Origin: DAOTEJ01 sp035454085
Lineage (GTDB): Bacteria; Pseudomonadota; Gammaproteobacteria; Burkholderiales; Burkholderiaceae_F
Assembly: GCA_035454085.1 (NCBI GenBank)
Contig: DAOTEJ010000013.1
Location: 1-47,098, forward strand
Reading direction: 5' to 3'
DNA length: 47,098 bases
The first letter of the stretch is position 1. Each line of letters starts with the position of its first letter. Position numbers and translations under genes: made by a program. Shown here piece by piece: positions 24,122-33,526 of the stretch. Under the pieces are notes generated by a model. It searched no databases. It saw only the letters and a program-made list of their open reading frames with translations, and was not told the DNA's origin.

Positions 24122-24651
24122 CCGCGCCCTTCCGGCCGGCTCGCCACGCCCGCGACGCGGGCCTGCGCCTGCGCGATCACCTGGGTCAGGGGCAGCGTGG
24201 CGTCGAGCGTGTACACGTCGGGCTCGTCCTCTGGGCGCTCCAGGGTCGCCAACTGGCTGGCGACCAGGCTCGCCGGCATGAAGTGCCCGGCGCGCGCCTC
24301 GATGCGCGTGGCCACCACCGCGGCAGGCGCGTCCAGAAACAGAAAGACAGGGCCATGGGTCAGTGTGCGCAAGCGGTCGCGATACGCGCGGCGCAGCGCC
24401 GAGCAGGAGACCACGCATCCGGGCGCGCAGGAGCGGGCCGCGGCGGCCAGCGCGTCGAGCCAGCCCCAGCGGTCCTCGTCGTTCAGCGCGAGGCCGGCGC
24501 GCATCTTGCTGACGTTGGCCGCGGGATGGAAGTGGTCGCCCTCGAGGTAGTCAAGCGCGAGCCGCGTCGCGAGTTCGCGGGCGACCTCAGTCTTGCCCGA
24601 CCCCGCCACGCCCATCACCACGATGACTTGCGCTCGGGCGGAGACTGACAT
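24118..24651 (-). CDS. gntK: Gluconokinase (GntK family)
   Basis: Phosphorylates D-gluconate to 6-phosphogluconate for the pentose-phosphate or Entner-Doudoroff routes. 177 residues starting MSVSARAQVIVVMGVAGSGKT, with the P-loop at about residues 14-21. Family motifs are YLEGDHFHPAANVSKMRAG, LNDEDRWGWLDAL, CSALRRAYRDRLR and EARAGHFMPASLVASQLATLE, matching E. coli GntK/IdnK closely. A longer upstream start is possible but lies near the ubiA end. It is the first gene of a four-gene operon with TRAP permeases. No GntR-type regulator is adjacent. Confidence 0.93.
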   Translation of the reverse strand: MSVSARAQVIVVMGVAGSGKTEVARELATRLALDYLEGDHFHPAANVSKMRAGLALNDEDRWGWLDALAAAARSCAPGCVVSCSALRRAYRDRLRTLTHGPVFLFLDAPAAVVATRIEARAGHFMPASLVASQLATLERPEDEPDVYTLDATLPLTQVIAQAQARVAGVASRPEGRG

Positions 24652-24763
24652 GGACGCGGATGCTAGCGCCCGAGCTTGCGCGCAACAACCCGAGGCGGAC
24701 TCGGCCACGCACTCGCCCAGGCGCACCGCGAGCATGGCCGCATCGGCGCGAGCGGACGCCCGA

Positions 24764-25720
24764 TCAGCGCAGTGCATAGTCCAAGAAGACGCCGGCAAAC
24801 ACCACGAGTCCCAGCCAGCCATTGAGCTTGAAGGCGCGGAAGCAGGCGCCGCGCTCGCGGCTGCGGATCAGCGCGACGTGGTGCAAGGCCATCACGGCCG
24901 CCGCGGCCAGGCCCGCGTAGTAGGGCCAGGAGGCGGCGATCGCCGTGCCCACCCAGGCCATGAGTGCCAGGTAGGCCGCATAGCAGGCCGTGATCGCGGC
25001 CACGTCGGCCCTGCCGAAGAACACGGCCGAGGAGCGCACCCCCAGGCGCACATCGTCCTCGCGGTCGACCATGGCGTACTCGGTGTCGTAGGCCACCACC
25101 CAAAACAGATTTGCCACCAGCATCACCCAGCCGAGCACGGGCACCTCGCCCTGCACCGCGGCGAAGGCCATCGGAATGCCGAAAGAAAAGGCCACGCCCA
25201 GGTAGAGCTGCGGCACCGGGAAGAAGCGCTTGAACAGCGGATAGGTGGCGGCCAGCGCCAGGGCCACGATCGCCAGGCGAATGCTGGCTTCGTTGAGCGG
25301 GATCAAAAGCAGGGCAGCCAGCGCGGCCAGCGTGCCGGCCACGGCGATGGCCTCGCCGCGCGAAAGCTGACCGGTGGCCACCACGCGGTCGGCGGTGCGC
25401 TCGACGTGTGCATCGAATTCGGCGTCGGCGGCGTCGTTGATCGCGCAGCCCGCCGAGCGCATCAGGAAGGTCCCGGCCGCGAACAGCACCACCAGCCAGG
25501 CGGCCGGTCGCCCGTCCGCGGCGATCCACAGCGCGGCCAGCGTCGGCCAGAGCAGCAGCAGGGTCCCGACCGGCTTGTCGAAGCGGATCAGGCGGGCGTA
25601 GAGGGTGAGCTTGGGCAAGGCAGCGGAAGATGGGCGGGTGCGCGGCGTTTGCCCAGGCCACGCAAGGCTAGGTATCGTAACAGCCGCGTCATCGTGGCTA
25701 GACCACAATTGCCGTTTCAA
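24764..25720 (-). CDS. ubiA: 4-hydroxybenzoate octaprenyltransferase
   Basis: Membrane prenyltransferase attaching the polyprenyl tail to 4-hydroxybenzoate in ubiquinone biosynthesis. 318 residues from ATG 25720. The first metal-binding motif NDAADAEFD (NDxxDxxxD, residues 95-103) and the second, YDTEYAMVDREDD, are intact. The segment LIRFDKPVGTLLLLWPTLAALW is the family N-terminal signature, and eight or nine membrane helices follow. The N-terminal 35 residues before LPKLTLYARL look unconserved, and the ATG lies only 15 bp from divergent ugpB, so a TTG at 25618 may be the real start. ubiC is not adjacent. Confidence 0.92.
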   Translation of the reverse strand: MKRQLWSSHDDAAVTIPSLAWPGQTPRTRPSSAALPKLTLYARLIRFDKPVGTLLLLWPTLAALWIAADGRPAAWLVVLFAAGTFLMRSAGCAINDAADAEFDAHVERTADRVVATGQLSRGEAIAVAGTLAALAALLLIPLNEASIRLAIVALALAATYPLFKRFFPVPQLYLGVAFSFGIPMAFAAVQGEVPVLGWVMLVANLFWVVAYDTEYAMVDREDDVRLGVRSSAVFFGRADVAAITACYAAYLALMAWVGTAIAASWPYYAGLAAAAVMALHHVALIRSRERGACFRAFKLNGWLGLVVFAGVFLDYALR

Positions 25721-25735
25721 TCAGGGAGACACGCC

Positions 25736-27043
25736 ATGCTTCGCAAGTCGGTCCTCGCCGCGGCCCTGGCCGTCGGTGCCTACGCCCAGCCCGCCCTCGC
25801 CCAGAGCGAGGTGCAGTGGTGGCATTCGATGTCGGGTGCGCTGGGCGACTGGGTCAACGGCCTGGCCCAGGGCTTCAACGACAGCCAGAAGCAGTGCAAG
25901 GTGGTGCCGACCTACAAGGGCGCGTACGACGTGTCGATGACCGCGGCAATCGCCGCGCACCGCGCCGGCAACTCGCCGCACATCCTGCAGGTCTTCGAGG
26001 TCGGCACCGCGACCATGATGAACGCCAAGGGCGCGGTCGTGCCGGTGACCGAGGTGCTGACCAAGGGCGGCTACAAGTTCGATCCCAAGGTCTACGTGCC
26101 GGCGGTGACGGGCTACTACACGGCCCCCAACGGGCAGATGATGTCGTATCCGCTCAACAGCTCGACCACCGTCTTCTACTTCAACAAGGACGCGTTCAGG
26201 CGGGCCGGCCTGGATCCGAACAAGCCGCCCAAGACCTGGCCCGAGGTGGCGCTGGCCGCCGCCAAGCTCAAGACCTCGGGCGAGAAGTGCCCCTTCACCA
26301 CGAGCTGGCAGGGCTGGACCCAGCTCGAGAGCTTCTCGACCTGGCACAACACCGAGTTCGCCACCAAGAACAACGGCTTCGGCGGCCCCTCGGCGCGCCT
26401 GACCTTCAACTCGCCGCTGCACGTGCGCCACATCGAGAACCTGGCCAACATGTCCAAGCAGGGCCTGTTCGTCTACAAGGGTCGCGGCAACAGCGCCGAC
26501 GCGCCGTTCTACTCGGGCGAGTGCGCGATGCTGACGGCCTCGTCCTCGGCCTACGGCAACATCAAGAAGAACGCCAAGTTCGAGTTCGGCATCTCCACCC
26601 TGCCCTACTACCCCGACGTGCCCGGCACGCCGCAGAACACGGTGATCGGCGGCGCGAGCCTGTGGGTGATGGCCGGCAAGAAGGAGCCTGAGTACAAGTG
26701 CGTGGCCGACTTCTTCAACTACCTGAGCAGGCCCGAGATCCAGGCCAAGAGCCACCAGGAGACGGGCTACCTGCCGGTGACCATGGCGGCCTACGAGCTC
26801 ACCAGGAAGTCCGGCTTCTACGACAAGAATCCGGGCACCGACGTGCCGGTGCAGCAGATGATCGTCAAGACCACCGACAAGTCGCGCGGCGTGCGCCTGG
26901 GCAACTTCGTGCAGGTGCGCACCATCGTCGACGAGGAACTCGAGAACGTGTGGGCCGGCAAGAAGTCGCCCAAGCAGGGTCTCGACGAGGCCGTGGCGCG
27001 CGGCAACGAGCAGCTCGAGCGCTTCGAGAGGACGGCCAAGTAA
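25736..27043 (+). CDS. ugpB: ABC transporter substrate-binding protein, sn-glycerol-3-phosphate type
   Basis: Periplasmic receptor of the UgpBAEC importer; 435 residues. The signal peptide MLRKSVLAAALAVGAYAQPALA is followed by QSEVQWWHSMSGALGDWVNGLAQGFN, the UgpB opening. Also characteristic are YKGAYDVSMTAAIAAHRAG, PHILQVFEVGTATMM, YPLNSSTTVFYFNKDAF and the C-terminal NVWAGKKSPKQGLDEAV. In E. coli UgpB binds glycerol-3-phosphate and glycerophosphocholine; the same ligands are probable here. A GGGAGA site precedes the ATG by about 7 nt. First gene of ugpBAEC. Confidence 0.93.
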   Translation: MLRKSVLAAALAVGAYAQPALAQSEVQWWHSMSGALGDWVNGLAQGFNDSQKQCKVVPTYKGAYDVSMTAAIAAHRAGNSPHILQVFEVGTATMMNAKGAVVPVTEVLTKGGYKFDPKVYVPAVTGYYTAPNGQMMSYPLNSSTTVFYFNKDAFRRAGLDPNKPPKTWPEVALAAAKLKTSGEKCPFTTSWQGWTQLESFSTWHNTEFATKNNGFGGPSARLTFNSPLHVRHIENLANMSKQGLFVYKGRGNSADAPFYSGECAMLTASSSAYGNIKKNAKFEFGISTLPYYPDVPGTPQNTVIGGASLWVMAGKKEPEYKCVADFFNYLSRPEIQAKSHQETGYLPVTMAAYELTRKSGFYDKNPGTDVPVQQMIVKTTDKSRGVRLGNFVQVRTIVDEELENVWAGKKSPKQGLDEAVARGNEQLERFERTAK

Positions 27044-27092
27044 CTCGACTCCGGACCGGGCGGGCGCCCTGGCGTCCGCCCCGCCGCACCCC

Positions 27093-27974
27093 TTGGAAAA
27101 GCGCGCCGTCTACCGCAGCCGCTGGCTGCCCTACATGCTGGTCGCGCCACAGATCGCGATCACGCTGATCTTCTTTTTCCTGCCCGCCGGCCAGGCGCTC
27201 TACCAGAGCGTGCTGATGCAGGACGCGTTCGGGCTGACCACGGAATTCGTGGGCCTGGAGAACTTCCGCACGCTCTTCTCGGATCCGCACTACCTCGCCT
27301 CGTTCCGGGTCACGGTGGTGTTCTCGGTGCTCGTGGCGGGGCTCGGCCTGTCGATCGCGCTGCTGCTCGCGGTCTGCGCCGACCGCGTGATCCGCGCGGC
27401 CAGCGGCTACAAGACCCTGCTCATCTGGCCCTACGCCGTGGCCCCGGCGATTGCCGGCGTGCTGTGGCTGTTCATGTTCAACCCCACGCTCGGCGTGGTG
27501 GCGCACGGCCTGCGCGCCCTGGGCTACGAGTGGAACTTCCTGCTCAACGGGCCGCAGGCCGTGGCGCTGATCGTGATGGCCGCGGTGTGGAAGCAGATCT
27601 CGTACAACTTCGTGTTCTTCCTGGCGGGCCTGCAGGCGATCCCGCGCTCGCTGATCGAGGCTGCGGCGATCGACGGCGCCGGGCCGATGCGCCGCTTCTG
27701 GACGGTGATCTTCCCCCTGCTGTCGCCCACCACCTTCTTCCTGCTGGTGGTCAACATCGTCTACGCGTTCTTCGACACCTTCGCGATCGTCGACGCCACC
27801 ACGCAGGGCGGGCCGGGCCAGGACACCAACATCCTCGTCTACAAGGTCTATCACGACGGCTTCAAGGCCATGGACTTCGGCGGATCGGCCGCGCAGTCGG
27901 TGGTGCTGATGGTCATCGTGATCGGGCTCACCGTCGTGCAGTTCCGCTTCATCGAGCGCCGGGTGAACTACTGA
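27093..27974 (+). CDS. ugpA: sn-glycerol-3-phosphate ABC transporter permease UgpA
   Basis: Inner-membrane permease, 293 residues, six predicted membrane helices. It opens EKRAVYRSRWLPYMLVAPQIAIT, which aligns with the E. coli UgpA opening, so the start has to be the TTG at 27093: no in-frame ATG or GTG lies upstream of that segment and no convincing Shine-Dalgarno is seen. The EAA loop that contacts the ATPase is SLIEAAAIDGAGPMRRFWTVIFPLLSP. It is followed by ugpE after 28 bp. Confidence 0.93.
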   Translation: MEKRAVYRSRWLPYMLVAPQIAITLIFFFLPAGQALYQSVLMQDAFGLTTEFVGLENFRTLFSDPHYLASFRVTVVFSVLVAGLGLSIALLLAVCADRVIRAASGYKTLLIWPYAVAPAIAGVLWLFMFNPTLGVVAHGLRALGYEWNFLLNGPQAVALIVMAAVWKQISYNFVFFLAGLQAIPRSLIEAAAIDGAGPMRRFWTVIFPLLSPTTFFLLVVNIVYAFFDTFAIVDATTQGGPGQDTNILVYKVYHDGFKAMDFGGSAAQSVVLMVIVIGLTVVQFRFIERRVNY

Positions 27975-28002
27975 TGCGACGCGTGCACGCTGCGAGGCCC
28001 GC

Positions 28003-28851
28003 ATGATCGAGCGCCGCCCCTGGCTCGACTTCTTCACCCACGCGCTGCTGATCGCCGGCGTGCTGATGGTCGCCTTTCCCGTCTACGTGGCCTTCGTTGC
28101 CTCGACCCAGACCGCGGTCGAGGTCGAGCAGGCGCCGATGTCGCTCGCGCCCGGCGGCCATCTGGTGGACAACTACCGCCAGGTGCTGTTCGAGGGCGGC
28201 GGCGTGGCCTCGCGCGCGCCCGTGGGCCGCATGATGCTGGTGAGCCTGGGCATGGCCCTGGGCATCGCGCTGGGCAAGATCGCCATCTCGCTGCTGTCGG
28301 CCTTCGCGGTGACCTACTTCCGCTTTCCGGGGCGCATGTTCTTCTTCTGGATGATCTTCATCACCCTGATGCTGCCGGTGGAGGTGCGCATCGCGCCGAC
28401 CTACCAGGTCATGGCCGAGCTCAAGCTGCTCAACACCTGGGGCGGCCTGATCCTGCCCCTGATCGCCTCGGCCACGGCGACCTTCCTGTTCCGCCAGTTC
28501 TTCCTCACGGTGCCCGACGAACTGGCCGAGGCCGCGCGCATCGACGGCGCCGGCCCGATGCGCTTCTTCTTCAGCATCCTGCTGCCGCTGTCGCTCACCA
28601 ACGTGGCGGCGATGTTCGTGATCCAGTTCATCTACGGCTGGAACCAGTACCTCTGGCCGCTGCTGGTCACCACCACCGAGGACATGTACCCGATCGTCAT
28701 CGGCATCAAGCGCATGATCGGCGGCGGCGACGCCGCCAACGAGTGGAACCTCATCATGGCCACCGCCATCCTGGCGATGATCCCGCCCGCCATCGTCGTG
28801 CTGGTGATGCAGCGCTGGTTCGTCAAGGGCCTGGTCGACACGGAGAAGTAG
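28003..28851 (+). CDS. ugpE: sn-glycerol-3-phosphate ABC transporter permease UgpE
   Basis: Second permease of the Ugp importer, 282 residues with six membrane helices. Characteristic parts are the start MIERRPWLDFFTHALLIAGVLMVAFPVYVAF, SLLSAFAVTYFRFPGRMFFFWMIF, the EAA loop ELAEAARIDGAGPMRFFFSILLPLS, and the family-typical FIYGWNQYLWPLLVTTTEDMYPIVIGIKRM. It lies between ugpA and the ATPase ugpC (6 bp gap) in the usual B-A-E-C order. Confidence 0.95.
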   Translation: MIERRPWLDFFTHALLIAGVLMVAFPVYVAFVASTQTAVEVEQAPMSLAPGGHLVDNYRQVLFEGGGVASRAPVGRMMLVSLGMALGIALGKIAISLLSAFAVTYFRFPGRMFFFWMIFITLMLPVEVRIAPTYQVMAELKLLNTWGGLILPLIASATATFLFRQFFLTVPDELAEAARIDGAGPMRFFFSILLPLSLTNVAAMFVIQFIYGWNQYLWPLLVTTTEDMYPIVIGIKRMIGGGDAANEWNLIMATAILAMIPPAIVVLVMQRWFVKGLVDTEK

Positions 28852-28857
28852 GCGCGC

Positions 28858-29919
<1,062 letters not shown>

Positions 29920-29931
29920 CCGGCGCCGGGC

Positions 29932-30876
29932 TCAGCCCGCTGCCGCCGGCAGGTCGAGCGCCTCGACGCCGTGCAGCGGCACCCTGGCGATTGCCGCGCG
30001 CAAGGCGTCGATCGCGGCCGTGCGGGTGAAACTCTTGCGCCACACCAGCACCACGCGCCGGCTGGGCACGGGCGGCGTGAACGGCACGTAAGCGATCAGC
30101 GAATCCTTGGGCGGCGCCTCGGGCACGGAGCTCATGGGCAGCACCGTCACGCCCAGGCCCGAGGCCACCATGTGGCGGATGGTCTCGAGCGAGGATCCCT
30201 CGAAGGTCTTCTGGAAGCCCTCGACCGCGGCGGAAAAGCGCGCCATCTCGGGGCAGACCTCGAGCACCTGGTCGCGGAAGCAGTGCCCCGTGCCCAGCAG
30301 CAGCATGGTCTCGCGCTTCAGTTCCTCGCTGGCCACGCCACGCGACCGGGCCCAGCCGTGCCCGCGCGGCACGGCGATGGCGAAGGACTCGTCGTACACC
30401 GGCTGCACCATCATGCCGGTCTCGGGCAGGGGCAGGGCCATGATGCCCACGTCGATCTCGCCGGTGCGCAGCAGCTCGAGCAGCCTGACGGTGAAGTTCT
30501 CGGTCAGCACCAGCGGCATCTGCGGCGCGTCCTCGATCAGCCGGCGCACCAGTCCCGGCAGCAGGTAGGGCCCGATGGTGTAGATCACGCCCAGGCGCAG
30601 CGGGCCGCGCAGCGGATCGCGTCCCTGGACGGCGATCTCCTTCACCCGGCCGGCCTCGTCGAGCACCCGCTGGGCCTGCGCCACGATGCGCTCGCCCGCG
30701 GCGGTGAGGGTGACCTCCTGCGAGCGGCGCTCGAAGATCAGCACGCCGAGCTCGTCCTCGAGCTTCTTCACCGCCACCGACAGCGAGGGCTGCGAGACGA
30801 AGCAGGCGTCCGCGGCGCGGCCGAAGTGGCGCTCGCGGGCAACGGCCACGATGTACTTGAGTTCGGTCAGCGTCAT
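29932..30876 (-). CDS. oxyR: Peroxide-sensing LysR-type regulator OxyR
   Basis: Transcription activator oxidised by hydrogen peroxide. 314 residues from ATG 30876. The N-terminal winged helix-turn-helix is LKYIVAVARERHFGRAADACFVSQPSLSVAVKKLE. The two redox cysteines fall exactly at 199 and 208 (GHCFRDQVLEVC), the same numbers as E. coli OxyR, which separates it from other LysR regulators. It is last in an apparent ridA-recG-oxyR unit, 47 bp after recG, rather than divergent from a catalase or peroxiredoxin gene. Targets are not in the window except possibly gpx. Confidence 0.96.
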   Translation of the reverse strand: MTLTELKYIVAVARERHFGRAADACFVSQPSLSVAVKKLEDELGVLIFERRSQEVTLTAAGERIVAQAQRVLDEAGRVKEIAVQGRDPLRGPLRLGVIYTIGPYLLPGLVRRLIEDAPQMPLVLTENFTVRLLELLRTGEIDVGIMALPLPETGMMVQPVYDESFAIAVPRGHGWARSRGVASEELKRETMLLLGTGHCFRDQVLEVCPEMARFSAAVEGFQKTFEGSSLETIRHMVASGLGVTVLPMSSVPEAPPKDSLIAYVPFTPPVPSRRVVLVWRKSFTRTAAIDALRAAIARVPLHGVEALDLPAAAG

Positions 30877-30923
30877 AGTCTGGGGGGGCGGAAGGGCGAC
30901 CCGATTATTCCACCGGGACCGGC

Positions 30924-33020
30924 TCAGGCGGCCAGATAGTCGGGTCGGCCCGCGAACCAGCGCCGCGCGTGCTCGCGCGCCGCCGCCGGATCCTCGGCCA
31001 GCCAGCGGTCCGCCATGGCGCGCGCCTGCTCGACGAGCTCCGCGTCCTCGATCAGGTCCGCGAAGCGCAGCAGGGGCTGGCCCGACTGGCGTGCGCCCAG
31101 GAACTCGCCCGGGCCGCGCAGCTCGAGGTCGCGCCGCGCCACCTCGAAGCCGTCGCTGGTCTCGTAGATCACCTTGAGCCTTTCGCGCGCCGCCTCCGAC
31201 AGCGGCTCCTCGAACAGCAGGATGCAGTAGCTCGCCGCGCCGCCACGGCCCACCCGGCCGCGCAACTGGTGCAGTTGCGCCAGCCCGAAGCGCTCGGCGT
31301 GCTCGATCACCATCAGCGTGGCGTTGGCCACGTCCACGCCCACCTCGATCACCGTGGTGGCCACCAGCACGTCGAGCGCGCCGGCCACGAAGTCCGCCAT
31401 CACCGCCGCCTTGTCGGCCCCGGGCATCTGCCCGTGCAGCAGGCCCACGCGCAGCTCGGGCAGGGCCGCGACGATCTGGGCGTGGGTGTCGGTCGCCGCG
31501 GCCAGTTCGAGCTCGTCGCTCGCCTCGATCAGCGGGCACACCCAGTAGGCCTGGCGTCCGTGCGCAACCTCGGCGCGAATGCTGGCCATCACCTCGTCCT
31601 TGCGGCGCACGGCGACGAGCTTGGTGCGTACCGGCTGGCGCCCCGGCGGCAGCTCATCGATCACCGACACGTCCAGGTCCGCGAGGTAGCTCATCGCCAG
31701 GGTGCGCGGGATGGGCGTGGCCGAGAGCGTGAGCAGGTGCGCCGCGGCCACGCCGCCCTCGCCCGCGCGCAGCGCCAGGCGCTGCTCGACGCCGAAGCGG
31801 TGCTGCTCGTCCACGATCGCCAGGCCCAGCCGGGCGAAGCGCACGGCCTCCTGGATCAGGGCGTGCGTGCCGACCGCCAGGTCCACCTCGCCCGCCGCCA
31901 CGCGCGCGTGCGCCGCCGCCTTCTCGGCCGGCTTGAGCTTGCCGGCGAGCCAGGCCACGCGCACGCCCAGCGGCTCGAGCCACTGCGCCACCTTGCGGAA
32001 GTGCTGCTCGGCGAGGATCTCGGTGGGCGCCATGAGCGCGGCCTGACGCCCGGCCTCGATCGCCCGGGCGGCCGCGAGCGCGGCGATCACCGTCTTGCCG
32101 CTGCCCACGTCGCCTTGCACCAGCCGGTGCATCGGCCGCGGCCGCGCGAGGTCGGCCTCGACCTCGGCCCATACCCGGCGCTGCGCGCCCGTGAGGGCAA
32201 AGGGCAGCGCCGCGAAGACGCGCTCCACCAGCCCGCCGGGCACGGGCGCCAGCACCGGCGCACTCTCGCCCGCGCGCGTCGCGCGCGAGCCGCGCAGCGC
32301 GATCTGCTGCGCGAGCAGCTCGTCGAACTTGAGGCGCCGCCATGCCGGATCGCGCCGTTCGCTCAGCGCGCGCTGGTCGGCGCCCGGCGGCGGGCGGTGC
32401 AGACGCTCCACCGCGGCGCGCAGCTCGGGCAGGGCAAGGCGCTCGCGCCAGGCCTGCGGGACCAGATCGGCGATCTGCACGTCGAGCAGGGCGCGGGCGA
32501 TGCGCTTGCGCAGCCAGGGCTGGGCGATGCCCTCGCCCGCCGGGTAGATCGGCGTGAGCGCCTCGGGCAGCGGCCGCTGCTCGTCGGCGGCGCGCACCCG
32601 CGGATGAACCATCTCGGGGCCGGCGTAGCCCGCGCGCATCGCGCCAAAGGCGCGCACCCGACGGCCGACCGCGAGCTGCTTGACCTGCGAGGGATAGAAG
32701 TGCAGCAAGCGCAACTGCACCAGGCCATTGGCGTCGCGCAGCGTGGCGCTGAGCTGGCGTCGACCGCGCATCACCACCTCGGCGCGCACCACCTCGCCCT
32801 CGACCTGGGCCTCGATGCCGGGCACGAGCTCGGCGATCGGCGTGATGCGGGTCTCGTCCTCGTAGCGCAGGGGCAGGTGCAGGACGTAGTCCCAGTCGCG
32901 CACGAGGCCGATCTTGGCCAGGCGCGACTTGAGCGGTCCGGTGGCGCCCCCCGGCGGACCCTCGGCGTGCGCCGTCGCGCTGTCCGCGGGGTCCTTGCTG
33001 GGCCGGGAGGCTCGAGCCAA
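30924..33020 (-). CDS. recG: ATP-dependent DNA helicase RecG
   Basis: Superfamily 2 translocase that regresses stalled replication forks and processes recombination junctions. 698 residues. An N-terminal wedge OB-fold domain (about 50-190, QLSATLRDANGLVQLRLLHFYPSQ) is followed by the helicase core: Walker A QGDVGSGKTVIAALAA, motif Ia MAPTEILAEQHF, DEQHRFGVEQR (II), LSATPIPRTLAM (III), TTVIEVGVDVANATLMVIE (V) and QLRGRVGRG (VI). The C-terminal TRG-type wedge SDGFEVARRDLELRGPGEFLGARQSG is complete. The first 30 residues are poorly conserved, so the exact start is less certain. It lies 14 bp after ridA. Confidence 0.95.
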   Translation of the reverse strand: MARASRPSKDPADSATAHAEGPPGGATGPLKSRLAKIGLVRDWDYVLHLPLRYEDETRITPIAELVPGIEAQVEGEVVRAEVVMRGRRQLSATLRDANGLVQLRLLHFYPSQVKQLAVGRRVRAFGAMRAGYAGPEMVHPRVRAADEQRPLPEALTPIYPAGEGIAQPWLRKRIARALLDVQIADLVPQAWRERLALPELRAAVERLHRPPPGADQRALSERRDPAWRRLKFDELLAQQIALRGSRATRAGESAPVLAPVPGGLVERVFAALPFALTGAQRRVWAEVEADLARPRPMHRLVQGDVGSGKTVIAALAAARAIEAGRQAALMAPTEILAEQHFRKVAQWLEPLGVRVAWLAGKLKPAEKAAAHARVAAGEVDLAVGTHALIQEAVRFARLGLAIVDEQHRFGVEQRLALRAGEGGVAAAHLLTLSATPIPRTLAMSYLADLDVSVIDELPPGRQPVRTKLVAVRRKDEVMASIRAEVAHGRQAYWVCPLIEASDELELAAATDTHAQIVAALPELRVGLLHGQMPGADKAAVMADFVAGALDVLVATTVIEVGVDVANATLMVIEHAERFGLAQLHQLRGRVGRGGAASYCILLFEEPLSEAARERLKVIYETSDGFEVARRDLELRGPGEFLGARQSGQPLLRFADLIEDAELVEQARAMADRWLAEDPAAAREHARRWFAGRPDYLAA

Positions 33021-33034
33021 GGCGGCCGCCGCCC

Positions 33035-33412
33035 TCAGAGGACGAGGATGGCCTCGACCTCGAAGGCCGCGCCGCGCGGCAGGCTGGCCACGCCCACGGT
33101 GGAGCGCGCCGGATAGGGCTGGGGCAGCAGCTCGCCCATGATCTGGTTGACCGTGGCGAACTGCGTCAGGTCGGTGAGATAGAGCGTGAACTTCACCGCA
33201 CTGGCCAGCGAGCCCCCCGCGGCCTGCGCCACGGCGTCGAGGTTGGCGAAGGCGCGGCGCACCTGCGGCTCGAAGCCTTCGACGAGTTGGCCGGTGGCCG
33301 GATCGAGTCCGATCTGGCCGGAGGTGAAGACCACCAGACCGGTGCGCACGGCCTGCGAATAGGGGCCGATGGCGGCAGGCGCGTGCGGGGTGCTGACGAT
33401 GTCCTTGTTCAT
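33035..33412 (-). CDS. ridA: Rid family enamine/imine deaminase
   Basis: Hydrolyses reactive 2-aminoacrylate and other enamines released by PLP enzymes, protecting the cell from damage. 125 residues, a trimeric YjgF/YER057c/UK114 fold. Key segments are HAPAAIGPYSQAVRTGLVVFTSGQIGLDP and YPARSTVGVASLPRGAAFEVEAI, which keep the substrate-binding Arg (R103, equivalent to E. coli R105) and the Glu120 position. Likely first gene of ridA-recG-oxyR. The assignment to subfamily RidA rather than Rid1-7 rests on the Arg motif. Confidence 0.92.
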   Translation of the reverse strand: MNKDIVSTPHAPAAIGPYSQAVRTGLVVFTSGQIGLDPATGQLVEGFEPQVRRAFANLDAVAQAAGGSLASAVKFTLYLTDLTQFATVNQIMGELLPQPYPARSTVGVASLPRGAAFEVEAILVL

Positions 33413-33481
33413 GCGGGGCTCCAGGGCGACTCGGGCAGTCTAAACCGCGCCGCGCCCGGGCTCACCGCCATGGCCCGAGGA

Positions 33482-33508
33482 ACCAGGGCGGGCCCCGCCC
33501 GCCCTGGT
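33482..33508 (-). terminator. Stem-loop after the GGDEF-EAL gene
   Basis: A perfect 11 bp stem (ACCAGGGCGGG/CCCGCCCTGGT) with a 5 nt loop lies 19 bp past the stop of the GGDEF-EAL gene, which is read leftwards. No U-tract follows, so termination may be inefficient or need Rho. Confidence 0.45.
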
Positions 33509-33526
33509 CGAGGCCGAGCCGCTGCC

